A stretch of 64,000 nt of DNA from assembly GCA_030247855.1 (NCBI GenBank), contig JAPDRN010000013.1, positions 310,001 to 374,000 on the forward strand, written 5' to 3'. Below the pieces are notes generated by a model. It saw nothing but the letters and a program-made list of their open reading frames with translations. It was not told the DNA's origin and did not search any database. This stretch comes from Knufia peltigerae (taxonomy: Eukaryota > Ascomycota > Eurotiomycetes > Chaetothyriales > Trichomeriaceae). The position numbers and the translations under genes are program-made. This document shows positions 1-11,039 of the stretch, piece after piece (position 1 is the stretch's first letter; each line of letters starts with the position of its first letter).

Positions 1-1
1 T

Positions 2-1102
2 GAAGATACCTGGAGATCGGGTGCATGGAAAGAAGTTTTGACGTTGCAGCAACTTTCGTACCGAGAACTCTCAACCCCGGAACAGTTGGGTCCGTTTTCT
101 CACGTGGTGGCCATGGCGTACACGTTGGGCAGAGCGGCACAGTACATGCTGCAACAATTCAACACTCGAAGCCAAGATCCACCTTGGGGTGCCAATTCGG
201 ATTTTGTGGCGATCCAATCCGATCTTGTGTATCTCGAAACCGTTCTACAAATGTCCAAATCGCCCACCGATCTCGTGGCCGAACATACTTCCCCAGGGGG
301 CCGCCACATCGACCAACACGCGATTGGACCTGCGATATTCTCTCGCGCGCTGTTCCATCTGACCTATTGTTTGTTGCACCACCCCTTCCTGCTACGCAAA
401 CGGTTAGAGTCGTGTCAAATAGCGGCGCCGTCGACTTTTCTTACGCGAGCATTCGAAACTGCCTGGGAACACTCTAGAAGAATGACCAAACTTTTACAAG
501 AGGCACAAGAGGCCGGCGCCATGCTTCGGGCGTCGTTCTATGGTTATTGCATGGTGGTGGCAGGGTCAATTGCCGCACTCCATCTCCATGACGTTTCAGA
601 CGCCAAACGAGCAGAGTCGGCAGACCTGGTGAGGGCCAATACATCGATCATCGAAAAAATCGGGAGACACTGGAGGAATGTCTCTCTGATGGTATGTATC
701 GTCCTACATTTCCCAAAAACGAGCTGACGAAGGAGCGAAACTAATTTCTTGTGGGGTGTACAGGCAATTTCCTTTCGGAATTTCGTGGAAGACACGAGTC
801 GCTTCGCCCACCTGGCGTCGGACGCGGTGAACGTTGCCGTCTTGTCCCCCGAAGACTGTGAGGCCATGTGGGCGATGGTCGACTACAGTACCATGTCGGA
901 CGTGTCTGCCAGGGCTCAGACGCAATTGTCCCCAGCGGCCGAGTTTTGGATGGACGGCAGCATGTCGTGGCAGGACCTGTTCGGTCGGTTCGACACGATG
1001 AACCAAGGAGCGCAACAACAAATCACGGGGCCGGACACGAACCAACGCGGCGTGCTGTTCCCGGAGGTGGAGAATTACCTCGGACAAAACATGTTTACGT
1101 AG
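2..1102 (+). CDS. Fungal-specific transcription factor, C-terminal part (5' end outside window)
   Basis: The reading frame is open from base 2, so the N-terminus and any Zn2Cys6 DNA-binding domain lie outside the window. An intron at 692-763 (GTATGT...ACAG) joins exon 1 (218 codons from position 38, preceded by in-frame codons) to exon 2, which ends at the stop at 1100-1102. The protein is mostly helical, with stretches such as FHLTYCLLHHPFLL that resemble the middle homology region (fungal_trans family) of Gal4-type regulators. The tail is acidic and polar and could be an activation region. The family call rests on this pattern; the target genes are unknown. The next gene converges on it. 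Confidence 0.7.
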
Positions 1103-1447
1103 GTAGATGACCATGTTTGGAGGAAGTCGGAAGGGGTTGCACAACTTTCACTCTAGGTCGTCACATACAAGGAAGACAGATGCCAGATGTACGATGAATA
1201 GAAATGAAACATGATAACGATGCTTTCCTGTCTAGAGGAATGTCTTTTTGTTCTCATTTGAGAATGATCTCTGTATAAATCCAGGCATCTTGGTCTCTAG
1301 AGCATATGGGATATATTTACCATATATATATATCGTTATAATTGTCCGCTGCTCTTTGTTGTTCATTCCTTCGACGAATGTTTTCAGACATCTAACCCGT
1401 TGATTTCTAAACCATCTTCTTAGATCCAAGACCGATTTATGTAACCC
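1103..1447. other. Convergent intergenic spacer
   Basis: This is the 3' flank of the truncated regulator and of the acetate transporter. It is AT-rich, with a short TA run near 1321-1333. No coding signal was seen. It probably holds the 3' ends of both transcripts. Confidence 0.5.
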
Positions 1448-2593
1448 CTAAACATCTCCAGCTTGTTTCGCTCTGGCTCTGTCTCCGGCTCCTTTGATCA
1501 CGGTCGACAAATCTCCCAACGGAAGTGACAGTGGGAAGTCGACGGCCAAAAACACCAAGGCCAAAAAGATGTACCAACCCAAAAGACTGACCAGCAACAA
1601 CAGTGCAGCGCCGGCGTGTTGGAGTGTCAGAGCCGTGGCCGCTCGGCCGTGCGCGGCGTCGAAGAATGAAGCTGACAGGCAGCCAACTGAAGAATTTGTC
1701 AGTCGTCCAGTCCTCAGTAAGGAAGCAAGGGAGAGAATGTGTGTGTGTGTGTGTGTGCGAGAGAGCGAAGGTCTTGTACATACATGTTGGTATCAAGGTC
1801 AAGAAAATCAAAAAGAAAACCACATTCGTTCGTAAACTGGCGACACAATACACGCAACAGAGCAATGCCATTGCCACGAGAAAGAAGGAAAATGTGGCGA
1901 AAAAGGCGGGTTGTGTGAGTCCTTGGGCAGGATCAGAAGAATCGGTCGAGTACATTGCATACGCTCCGAAATTGGGGATCATGACGGACGCAAATGTCAA
2001 CCAGAAGCCACCAAAGGTTGAAAACACAAGAGCCGGGAAGGTGTTGCCTGTGAAGAAGATGAGCTACAGGATTTCGATGAAGGTGTTAAGATCAAAACTC
2101 ACCAAGAACCCATTCTAGTACAGCACCGACGATTTCAAGGACACCACCGAGAAAGACATAAGAGCCACTATCAGAGGTTAAATAAGTCAGTCAATTGTCG
2201 AATATCTGACGTAAAGAAACGGTGGAATGCGTCTGAATAGGAACGAGAACAGACGTACACATTTGCAGCTCCAAGTCCACCTGCACCTTGCCAACCCAGG
2301 AGGACCATGGACAAAGGTGTGGCAGCCAGCAAGAACCCAGCCAGGCAGATCGGCGTCGGGTTGCCAAAAGTTCGCCTCAAGTCTCCCTTGACGCTGTTCT
2401 GTGGTGCGAGGTAAAGTTTTTCGAAGAGTTCGGGGGACATTGTGACACTCCCTGCGGTTCGAAGTCGCTGGAGAGCATCGCCGCGGTTGTTGCTGTTGAG
2501 GTGGCTGTGGTGATTTTCCATGTCTTCTTGATGGATCCTACCTTCTTGAGGTGTGACACTCTCACTCTCGATACCAGCTTTGTAGTCTGACAT
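1448..2593 (-). CDS. GPR1/FUN34/YaaH family acetate transporter
   Basis: Plasma-membrane acetate/monocarboxylate transporter of the AcpA/Ady2 type. Four exons (2593-2259, 2167-2103, 2047-1784, 1686-1448) sum to 903 nt, a 300-residue protein, the usual size. The hydrophilic N-terminus carries NPTPICLAGF, the NPxP signature at the start of the first helix. Then come ANVGSYVFLGG, VLGNTFPALVFSTFGGFW and the final helix ending LAVDFPLSLPLGDLS, all typical of the family. All donors and acceptors are GT-AG. Intron 3 holds a (CA)10 run on the coding strand. The acyl-CoA synthetase and ADH to the right are on the same strand, which would fit a C2/short-chain carbon theme, but co-regulation is only an inference. 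Confidence 0.9.
1738..1757. repeat. (TG)10 dinucleotide microsatellite
   Basis: Ten uninterrupted TG units lie inside intron 3 of the acetate transporter gene, read as CA on the coding strand. This is a simple repeat likely to vary in length between strains. Confidence 0.95.
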
Positions 2594-3760
2594 GATGACA
2601 ACCGACTAGTGGTGGGGAACAGGCAACTGCGGAACTGAAGTAGTGTCGTCGACAACGAGGTGATGATCCGAGAGGTTATTGCGTGTTGCTGTTCTCCTTC
2701 ATAGAGAGAGAGAAACGTGTGAAAGGGAAGGAGAAAGTAGAAAGGATGAAGTAGAACAAGGATTTTTTTGTTGGAGAGAATGTCAAATCAACAGAATATT
2801 GGGACACAGAATGCTTTGTCTGTGATGACCCTTCTCTCCTTGTAGGTCTCTTGAATATATATTTTGACGAGAACAAGGAACCGTGGTACCTTTAATTGCA
2901 GTCTTCCATGGGGGCTGATCTTCAACACATCTACGAGTCAAATGGTAAGAGTCGTTTAATCCCCCCTCGTCTCCCCCGGTTACCTTGGGTCGCTCCACAA
3001 ATCTCCTTTCCTCCGCAATAGTCTACCTCGTACACCGACAGGTGGTATTTATCATCGCCTATGGTCCGATACCATGTACTTTTACAGCTGATCTCTCGGC
3101 ACCGCAAGTATGTACGGAGTATGGTAACTGGCTGCGTCAACTGCGGTTGCCGGTCCGCATTGCCGCCGAAACTCCACAGCTCTTTTTTCCCCTGATTTTT
3201 TGTGGTGGAATGATCATAACAGGAACGAAAAATGTGGGATGAGCAAAAACGGAATGACGGTCCTGGTTCCCGGTCGTTGCGTCCGTTGCGAAAACAACGG
3301 GGCCTGACTAGTAGTTGAATGATGTGTTAACAATGGTTTTCTAGCAAGTTTCCGTTTTCAGCTACGGAGTACGAAACAAATGACATTTTCCCCAATGCCC
3401 GCACAAGTACGGAGTCCAGTAAAGTGTTTGACGGATCGAAGAGGGGGGCCTGGCTTTGGTATTCGGCTCCAAGGTCTCTGAAGCATCCTCGGTCAAATTC
3501 AGTATGTTTCAACATGGGTCATTCGATTTGGGTGTGTAATTCGCTGGCACATCAATCTGTGCCTTGTCCAATGCGCACCAACTATGCACAAATATTGTGA
3601 CATACGTACTTATTCACTTGTGAATGTTATGCTGGTAGACTGGGCGTTTGAGCCTAGTGGTGCTCGAACTTGATGTCTCCTTGACAAGATATAAAGAGAT
3701 ATGACAATTTGCTCGACGTGCGACACCCATATAAATAGAGACTTGATCTTTGTGATGTGG
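2594..3760. other. Intergenic region upstream of the acetate transporter
   Basis: 1.17 kb with no supported gene. It should hold the acetate transporter promoter on its left side and the 3' end of the acyl-CoA synthetase on its right. A purine-rich tract runs from about 2700 to 2765. The octamer TACGGAGT occurs three times in 300 bp (3113-3120, 3363-3370, 3408-3415). Confidence 0.5.
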
Positions 3761-5978
3761 CTAGAGATGACTAGTTCTGGCCGACTCTCTCTCCCGTCTA
3801 CGTATCTCTGCTCGTTGAATCTTCCCACTTATGGTCTTTGGCAGCCATTCGGGCTTTACGAATTCGACGAGGCGCGGGTATTTGTAAGGGGCTGCCTCTT
3901 TCTTGCAATGTTCCTGCAACTCTTTCTTGAGTTTTTCGGGGGTTTGTTGTTCCAAAACCGATTGCTCAGCCACGATAAACGCTTTGACGACTTCTCCTCT
4001 CGAGTGGTCCTTGACTCCGATGACTGCTGCTTCAAGGACTGCAGGATGGAGTTTCAAAGCTGATTCCACTTCAAATGGTCCTGACAGTGAAAAGGCCGGT
4101 GAGCGATTTGACTTGATATTTCCAAGATGGGATCTTCTGGCAGACACTGTGGTATGCCGGGGAGGGGGTAACTCACCAATACGGTAACCACTCGAGTTTA
4201 TCACATCGTCGGACCTCCCAACGTACCACAAGTATCCATCTGCGTCTTGATATGCTCGGTCTCCAGTCAAATGCCATTGTCCATTGACGGACCCGTCGGA
4301 AGATAGTCGTGTTCTCGATTTGTGAGAGAGACTCCCTTCTTTCGACATGTAACCGTCGCACACAAAAGGAGTTCGTTGCCCTCGTTCATCCACAGACAGC
4401 ACTGCAATCTCTCCTTCAACTCCGGCAGTTACCGGTCGACCAACGTCGTCGATGACGTGGAGAGGTACGCCCGGTAGGGCTTTGCCCATGCTACCAGGGC
4501 GGATCTGCACACCTTCACAGCTGCCGGCCACAAGAATGGTTTCCGTTTGACCATATCCTAGAACAAATCAAATAGCCCAGAGTCAGCGAACAGGTTGTTG
4601 AATATGTGAAATTACAGGTCAAGAAATGGGAATGCCAACATACCCTCTCTGATTTGAAGACCCGTCATTGCTCTCCAGGCTTCAAGGGTGCCCTCATCAA
4701 GGGGCTCTCCTGCCGCAACACATCTTTCAAGAGCTTTTGGAGTATTAGAAGCACAATGTTGATGCATTTGTTTTGTCACCAATTGTCGATATGCTGTAGG
4801 AGGGGCGCAAAAGTTCGTAATGGGGTAAGTGTTCAATACATCCAACGTCTCGCTCGGAGAGAATGGCTTTTTGGTGTCTTGTATGAAAAGTGTGGCACCC
4901 GTGTTCCACGTTGCGAACCATGACCTTTATACCGTGAGCGATTGACAAACAAGACGGGATCCTCAAGAGGTGACAGGCTGTAGCCCGTGTGTAAACAAAA
5001 ACATAACTTACCATGCTGCTTTTGCCCAACCTTGCTCCGCCAGTGTCCAAGAGAGCTTTCCGGGAGATAGGCCCAGCCAGTAAGTTCCCGTGAGCAAGTG
5101 CGCTTTTCCAAGTCAGGTATGATCATGCCAGAACTGGTAATCAATGGACTATACCTAGTGGGTAAGAAATGTGGTTGTGTTGTACCATCTTCGGCGGTCC
5201 TGACGTCCCTGACGTGAAGTAGATCAAGGCTGGGTCGCTCTTCTTGGTTTTGTGAGCTGTCGGAGAACCTGTTGCAATGCCATCGACGGCGGACTGGTAC
5301 CGAATGACTCCTGGCAGCTGTTCTCCGTCTGCTTGGAGCACGACTTGGAGAGCTGGGCAATTTTTGCGGATCTTTGCCAGACTGGCGATACTGGCCTGGT
5401 TACCCACAAAGATATTGGCTGCCGAACTGATCAAGCGGTACTGATGAAATGATGGTACAAGTCAGTGATTGAGCATGATGTTGTGGTATTGTAGGAAGGA
5501 CCAACCTCAATATCCTTGGCTGTGGCAAGTGTTGTGCATGGGCAAAGCACCAGGCCTGCTCGAAGTACTCCCGTTGCAATCTATCACGGACTTGTAAGCA
5601 TAATCACTCTAATGCTGCAAGAATCGTTCAGATATCAGAAATCTTGCTTACCTCCCACCTGTGATGAAAGATCCGTTAGATTTAGGAACAAGCCTCTGAA
5701 CTAGTAAGATTCTCAACTCACCAAGCCGGTACACGATTGAGGACCATCATTACCCTGTCCCCAGGCTTTGCACCAAGTTTCCTTAACAGTGCCGCTGCCT
5801 TGTTGCTTTGAACGCTGAAATGCTCATATGTCAACTTGAGAGGGGTCGTTGACTGGTCACTTATCCATTGCATTGCTAGCAGACCGGGATCGCTTTCAGA
5901 CCACCTATCGACCACATCTGCTGCGAAGTTGAAGTACTCTGGAGGCTCCATGACATCTTCCGGTACAGGTTGAAGCAT
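3761..5978 (-). CDS. Medium-chain acyl-CoA synthetase (ACSM-like, AMP-binding)
   Basis: Activates a carboxylic acid to its CoA thioester using ATP. The N-terminal exon begins MLQPVPEDVMEPPEYFNFA. It is followed by GDRVMMVLNRVPAW, the AMP-binding P-loop-like YFTSGTSGPPKMVQH, the ACSM-type stretch LSPGKLSWTLAEQGWAKAAW, and YGQTET. The C-terminal part has TGDRAYQDADGYLWYVGRSDDVINSSGYRIG and ends with PKTISGKIQRAEIRRRE, which contains the catalytic Lys of the C-terminal domain. Several short introns interrupt it, including a very small exon near 5650 that encodes the WE after VPAW. Family membership is clear. The chain length of the substrate cannot be read from sequence. The start is the first ATG of the conserved frame. 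Confidence 0.9.
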
Positions 5979-6631
5979 CTTGTCGGCCGATCAGTCGGTC
6001 GCTTGGGTGTCTGTATGGCGAACCTGTACTTGCAAATGAGAGTATGGGTTTAACTTAATGTTGTCGAGGAACCGTAAAAGTGTTTGCGGTATTCCATACT
6101 AGACTCCGACTGCCATTCTGCGCTTCCTTTCCTGTATATTCGAATCAATGCTCAGTATTGTGCAAGACTAACTGAGAATGGTTGCGGGTGGATGGGCAGC
6201 AACTCCTTTTCCCGACTCCGCACATCTTATTCCGCCCCCGGTTTATCTAGATCTCAGCCTCGGTGCGGCGGTACAAGGGATTCGGTCCGGAAAGCCGTAC
6301 ATGACGAATATCACATTTACTCCAGCCATGCCCAGGTATCGTCCCGCATGTAAGGTATAGGGGGCTGTCTGACGTAGGACGGAGCCGGGAAATGATTGCA
6401 GCCCTTTTTTGTTGTTATTAGCCTCGGTGGAAGCCAGCTGCAATAAACATCATCCTGGTAAAGCAGTCTATCTTAGGTCTACTTTCGAGTATTCGGTGAA
6501 AGTAACCCTAGATGAAGTTGGTGAAGTCGTCTTTGTCATCTACATTGTAACTGGTATTGATTCTATCTAATTCCTCGCAGCCGGCCATTTCGGATATAGG
6601 AGGAAAAGGTATCACCATTCATGCCGCCCAT
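5979..6631. other. Intergenic region between ADH and acyl-CoA synthetase
   Basis: About 650 bp that must contain the acyl-CoA synthetase promoter and the 3' end of the ADH gene, both genes reading leftward. No additional coding signal was seen. Confidence 0.5.
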
Positions 6632-7856
6632 TCATGCCGCAACTTGCAAGACACCTCGTCCTACCAATTTTCCAGCTTTCATCTTCGCCACGAATTCATC
6701 CAAGTTCTCAAGTGTTCCTCTTGTAAGGATAGGCTGGACATTAAGTTAGCACTAGTCAAGTGTGGCGTGAATAGAAGACCGGAATCGGTCGTGGCGGTTG
6801 CACTTACGTGAACAAGACCTCTCGCTGTGAAATCAAGAGCCTCTTCCACATCCTTCAACGAGCCTGTGACGGAGCCGACGATGTTCAGTCTTCTCAGGGC
6901 CAGCATGATGGGTGGAGCTCCTGCAAGGACGGTAGGATCGTTAGGCAAACCAACAGCGACCACTGTGCCTCCTGGTCGGACAAACGATGGAGCCGAGGCA
7001 TATGCCTCCTTGGTGGCAGGGAAGACGATGACACCGTGCGCACCATAGGTGGTGATTCTCATAATCTCCGCTGCGATATCCTTGGTGGTTGTAAAGTCGA
7101 TGAATTCTTCAGCTCCAAGCTTCTTGCAAAGGTCTCGCTTCTCATTGCCGCCGTCGATGGCGATGACTCTGATACCCATGGCTCGAGCGTATTGTACTGC
7201 GAAATGTCCGAGGCCACCACCCGCTCCAGGGCAGACTAACCATTGACCAGGTCGCACTCCAGATCTAGAGAAAAGAGAAATTTCAGCGACTTGAACCTCT
7301 CTAGAAGCAGCCCGGACTTCCCTTACCTCTTACATGCGACGTAAGCAGTAACGCCTCCACACATGATGGGACCAGCCTCTTCGTCCTTCACTCCGGGAGG
7401 GAGTTTGGAGGTGTATCTGCCGTCGGCCAGACAGTACTCTTGAAAGGTGCCGGGAGCCGTGAAGCCACTGTTGATTTGTCTGATGCAGTGCACTTCATCC
7501 ACTCCGTTGAGACAGAATTCACACTCTCCACAGGTGCTCGCAATCCACTTGATGCCGGCTCTGTCCCCGATCTTCCAGCGGTTGTTCATGCCTTCGCCGA
7601 CGGCCACGACCTCACCGGCACCTTCGTGACCAGCGATACCGTTCGTTTGAGGCATCATGGAAACCCCAAAGGGCTTCCACTCATCGTGAAGGAGGGACTT
7701 GTCAGAGGCGCAGACACCCGTCCACTTGACCTTGACAAGTATCTGGCCAGGACCCGGTTGTGGCACATCGATGTTTTTCACCACCGTCTTGGTCGTCTCT
7801 CCTTCGCCTTGACGGACTGCCGCTCGTTGTTGGTGTGGGATATCAAGAGTCGCCAT
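6632..7856 (-). CDS. Zinc-containing alcohol dehydrogenase (ADH1-like MDR)
   Basis: NAD-dependent oxidation of an alcohol or the reverse reaction, probably cytosolic. Three exons (7856-7327, 7264-6808, 6733-6632) give 1089 nt, 362 residues. The catalytic zinc ligands are seen in GVCASD and in GHEGAGEVV, and the structural zinc site in CGECEFCLNGVDEVHC. The coenzyme site is GAGGGLGHFAVQYARAMG followed by an acidic residue in VIAIDGG, favouring NAD. The short last exon encodes PILTRGTLENLDEFVAKMKAG...VLQVAA. The ATG at 7856 is preferred; the in-frame GTG upstream is not needed. A second gene of the same subfamily lies at 57.4 kb in this window. Confidence 0.92.
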
Positions 7857-8522
7857 CTTGTACACGTGTTTAAGAAGAAAGATATGACAAGATTAAAATG
7901 GAAATTTCTTTTGTAAATAAATTCACAATTCACCACTGGCCTTGCGTTGCTTTGCTTTGCTTTGCACCTCTTTTTGAGATATGACGACCAGGGTCTCCCC
8001 AATATGCGACAGAGTCTGTCTTGACTTATTATACCCATTCGCAATTCCCGCACCCCCCGCCATGGGAGAAGCGGAGGAGCGAGGGGGCTCCATATTCGAG
8101 AGAGGAGATCCTCATCTTTCGTGAGGTTCCTCTGGTGATGTGGGATGTTTGGTTTGGGGTACGGCGTAGTGGCAGCAGTGAATCCTGGGATCGACAGTGG
8201 CTGAACGGTCCGCCAGCCGTACTTTTGCTAAGCGAAGGTGATCAACAGTCTTAGTCCTTCGGTTTCCGGACCGCAAACACCGACGTATGTCTTGACGAAC
8301 ATAAGTTGACCCACAGACTCAAGAAGCTGTCAGTCGGTATCGAATCGTTCACCTTGAATCAGTGAAACCGAAAATCGGTAAGATCTTTGAGTCAATGCTG
8401 TCACTGATGTTTCGAAAGGATGAAGACTTATTGTTTGGGCCAATGTCTCCCGCAAACGCAATCATCATCTCTGGCTCTTCCACTCTCTCGCGAATGCATA
8501 ATTTCCAGAGTCTCCCCCAGAG
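7857..8522. promoter_or_regulatory. Shared upstream region of ADH (-) and short Zn2Cys6 gene (+)
   Basis: A 666-bp divergent spacer holding both promoters. Three tandem TTTGC units lie at 7951-7965, in the probable 5' leader of the ADH. No operator can be assigned from the sequence alone. Confidence 0.5.
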
Positions 8523-9005
8523 ATGATGCAAGCCTCAACGAACCTGACTTCACCTGCGCAAGGAGTATCGAAGGATCTCAACACCATCGGCCTATCATAC
8601 ATAGCACCAAGGCAACAGCATTCAACCCGTGTACCCAAAGCGTGTGTTCGATGTCGAATTCTCAAGGCTCGTTGTGATGATTTGCACCCCAATTGCTCAC
8701 GATGCGCGTCAGTGGGCTTAACGTGCGAGAAGTCATATGAACGTTCGAGACGAGAGTATCCACCTACGTACACCGAGTACCTCGAAAGCAGAGCCTTTAG
8801 TCTAGAAATCGAGGTTGAAAGGCTCCGAAAGTTAGTACGTCAGGAAGCTGAGAGTCGCATTCTCGTGCCACGACATGAGACATCTCCAGAATCGATGGAA
8901 ATTGAGTCCACGACAGATTCGCCTGTCACGAGAACGTCTACAGTTGATTCAGAAGTGGGAGAAGGTAATGCATTTATCGGGAACAGTGTCTCTGCATCTG
9001 TCTAA
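8523..9005 (+). CDS. Short Zn2Cys6 DNA-binding protein
   Basis: A 160-residue protein with a complete Gal4-type zinc cluster at about residues 40-67: CVRCRILKARC...NCSRCASVGLTC (C-x2-C-x6-C-x6-C-x2-C-x6-C). A basic linker and a probable coiled coil follow (EIEVERLRKLVRQEAE), then a Ser/Thr-rich tail. It lacks the roughly 500-residue middle homology domain that normally follows. An alternative ending splices 8965-9018 (GTAATG...TAAG) and runs to a TGA at 9111-9113, still giving a short protein of about 178 residues. It could be a genuine compact regulator, a dimerising competitor of full-length factors, or the surviving 5' part of a decayed gene. Confidence 0.65.
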   Translation: MMQASTNLTSPAQGVSKDLNTIGLSYIAPRQQHSTRVPKACVRCRILKARCDDLHPNCSRCASVGLTCEKSYERSRREYPPTYTEYLESRAFSLEIEVERLRKLVRQEAESRILVPRHETSPESMEIESTTDSPVTRTSTVDSEVGEGNAFIGNSVSASV

Positions 9006-9983
9006 TATATTCCATAAGATCCTCCCATAAAAAGGGGCCCTTCGCCTGGACATGACTATCACCGGACATCCATGAGCAAAGGATATCTCATCATTCCGGC
9101 CACGAGCATCTGAATACATAGGACGGGGCATCAACAAAACCACTTAGACGATGAGATTCTCCTGGCCGTTCAAATCTGGACCTGAGATTCGAAATTCACT
9201 TATCGATGACGATCTCTGCTTGACCCACAGGCCACGGCATGCACACAAATCACATCTTGATCGACTTGATTAGTAGATAAGTGACAATGACTCCATGCGA
9301 GACGTATCCATGTTTCATCCTTTGTCCCTTCAGGCAGATTCCTCGCCATTTAGCGGCACTTGGTCCGTATTGACCTTGCGCGTCGTCCTCGTGACCGATG
9401 GACCGGCTGGAGCTGATTCAACGGTAAAGTCTGGTTCCTGATCCTTGCTGATGCGAGGATGTTCGACATCCGCGTTTTGATGGCGAGTTGCGGCAGCTGC
9501 ATTGCTTTTGGCCGCATGGTCTCCAACCGATTCACCACCGACAACATTATTTGCAGCCGGCCTTCTGGCTGTGGTGCTGCCATGACCTCTGGAATGCTCT
9601 CATTGGCCGTGTCACCACAGTCACGTTATCAACGACGGCCGCAGCTTTGTCCTTGGCCGGCGGCGATTCGAAAGATTGCGACATCTCAACTGCTATATGG
9701 TCTTTCCCGGATATACAACTTGGCGGGGAGCAAAGAGGACGGACATTTGGACCAAGGGTCAAACTTCGAAAAGGAAGAAGTCATAGAATCTCGACAAGGC
9801 TTCCTTTCCGATACGTTATTTCCCAAACACTCGCCGGCAGGAATCTCCGGGTACGAGTATCAGGCGAAAGGGCTGAACTTGACACGAGGCTGAAAGGTCA
9901 TCGTCACTATCAAGTGCATCATAACATTACAAAGCTTCATGCCCTCTGATTTCATTATTCAATCATCGTACTCATACAATAAG
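9006..9983. other. Region of uncertain content
   Basis: Nearly 1 kb between the short Zn2Cys6 gene and the cupin gene. On the minus strand a frame of about 90 codons ending at a TGA at 9330-9332 encodes a hydrophilic Ala/Asn/Thr-rich peptide that looks protein-like. However, no start or splice combination connects it in frame. Nothing else was recognised. It may hold a small gene or the decayed 3' part of the regulator. Confidence 0.35.
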
Positions 9984-10634
9984 TCACCACTGTCCACATA
10001 TACCTTCTTCCGAGTCTCCAAGCACTGGATCCTTTTTTGGCTTTGGGACTGACCAGACTTGCTCATAATTGCCTGCATTTTCTCCTCCTTTCGCAAAGTC
10101 CCATTCCCCCCCGTCTTTCGGGTAAGCACCAATCATGGTGAAGCCAGAAAGGTCAATGTTGGCAAGGGCCTCTCTCACATCTTCAGCTGCCACTGTATGA
10201 CCATCGCCCGGAGTCAATAGTTTGAATTCCGTGCGTGGGTTCGTGTTGAAGGTCTTATGGGCTGTTCCCGCCGGTAGGATGAAGACGTCTCCTGGTCCTG
10301 CGCTGACCTCAATTCCTCCTTCCTCTCTGCCGGGTCCATAGGTGCTCTTCTCCAGGTCAGGGTCCGTGTCGGCCACGCCAAAGCGAATGGTAGCTGTCCC
10401 AGTCAGGACAACCATGCATTCGTGCGCCATGCTGTGGTAATGCGACGTCTGAGTCTGACCATATCGAAAGATCCATTGCGTCTTCCATCCATTACTAGAG
10501 AACAGGTCATAGATCTTGGTTGCCGCATCATTACCGGATTCTACAGATACAAATCCGGGGTAATGGATCAAAGGATGCGGCGAGTTTGGTATGAGAGCGG
10601 TTGGTGGCAGTTTGTAGCGCTTGACTTCGACCAT
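9984..10634 (-). CDS. Cupin-domain protein (YjlB-like)
   Basis: A single-exon gene for a 216-residue protein. The cupin metal-binding motif is visible as HYHSMAHECMVVLTG followed by the second motif GPGDVFILPAGTAHKTF. This matches the single-domain YjlB group of RmlC-like cupins found in bacteria and fungi, which have no firmly known reaction. The His residues around SHYHSMAHE could bind Fe, Mn or Ni. It points the same way as the oxygenase gene to its right but is separated by 405 bp. No signal peptide is seen, so it is probably cytosolic. Confidence 0.85.
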   Translation of the reverse strand: MVEVKRYKLPPTALIPNSPHPLIHYPGFVSVESGNDAATKIYDLFSSNGWKTQWIFRYGQTQTSHYHSMAHECMVVLTGTATIRFGVADTDPDLEKSTYGPGREEGGIEVSAGPGDVFILPAGTAHKTFNTNPRTEFKLLTPGDGHTVAAEDVREALANIDLSGFTMIGAYPKDGGEWDFAKGGENAGNYEQVWSVPKPKKDPVLGDSEEGICGQW

Positions 10635-11039
10635 CTTGATTTACTGTAGAAGCAGAGACAAACCGAAGACTATAGACAATCTCTCTCTCTTGATGAAGGC
10701 GACGGGATATGATGTTTCTACGAATGATGAGGACAATGATCGGTACGTAATTACTTCCATTCAATTTCCCCGCGACGGAGTTCGGCGTATCCACAACATT
10801 CTTGGCTGTTCATATTCCGAGGAACAGCAGTAAGGAATAGTAAGATGTTACAACTTCATCGTATCTTCTAACAAATCGCTAAATCGCTAGCAGCAGCTTC
10901 AGGTCAATCTATATCTATCATAGCTTCACCATTACGGTAAGACATAGCCATCACTTCATCTGAAATGCGGTCGAGGACCCTTCTGGGTACTTCCCAAGAG
11001 ATGAACTATGCTTATGCACATGCCCTCCTCTTCGCTTCC
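10635..11039. other. Intergenic, upstream of cupin gene
   Basis: 405 bp holding the cupin promoter and the 3' end of the neighbouring oxygenase gene. No gene is seen in it. Confidence 0.5.

Noticed and set aside
9330..9684. Possible small minus-strand gene starting MSQSFESPPAKDK and ending in a hydrophilic Ala-rich frame
   Set aside because: The two parts are in different frames and every GT donor in the first part has the wrong phase for the available acceptors. Kept only as a note.
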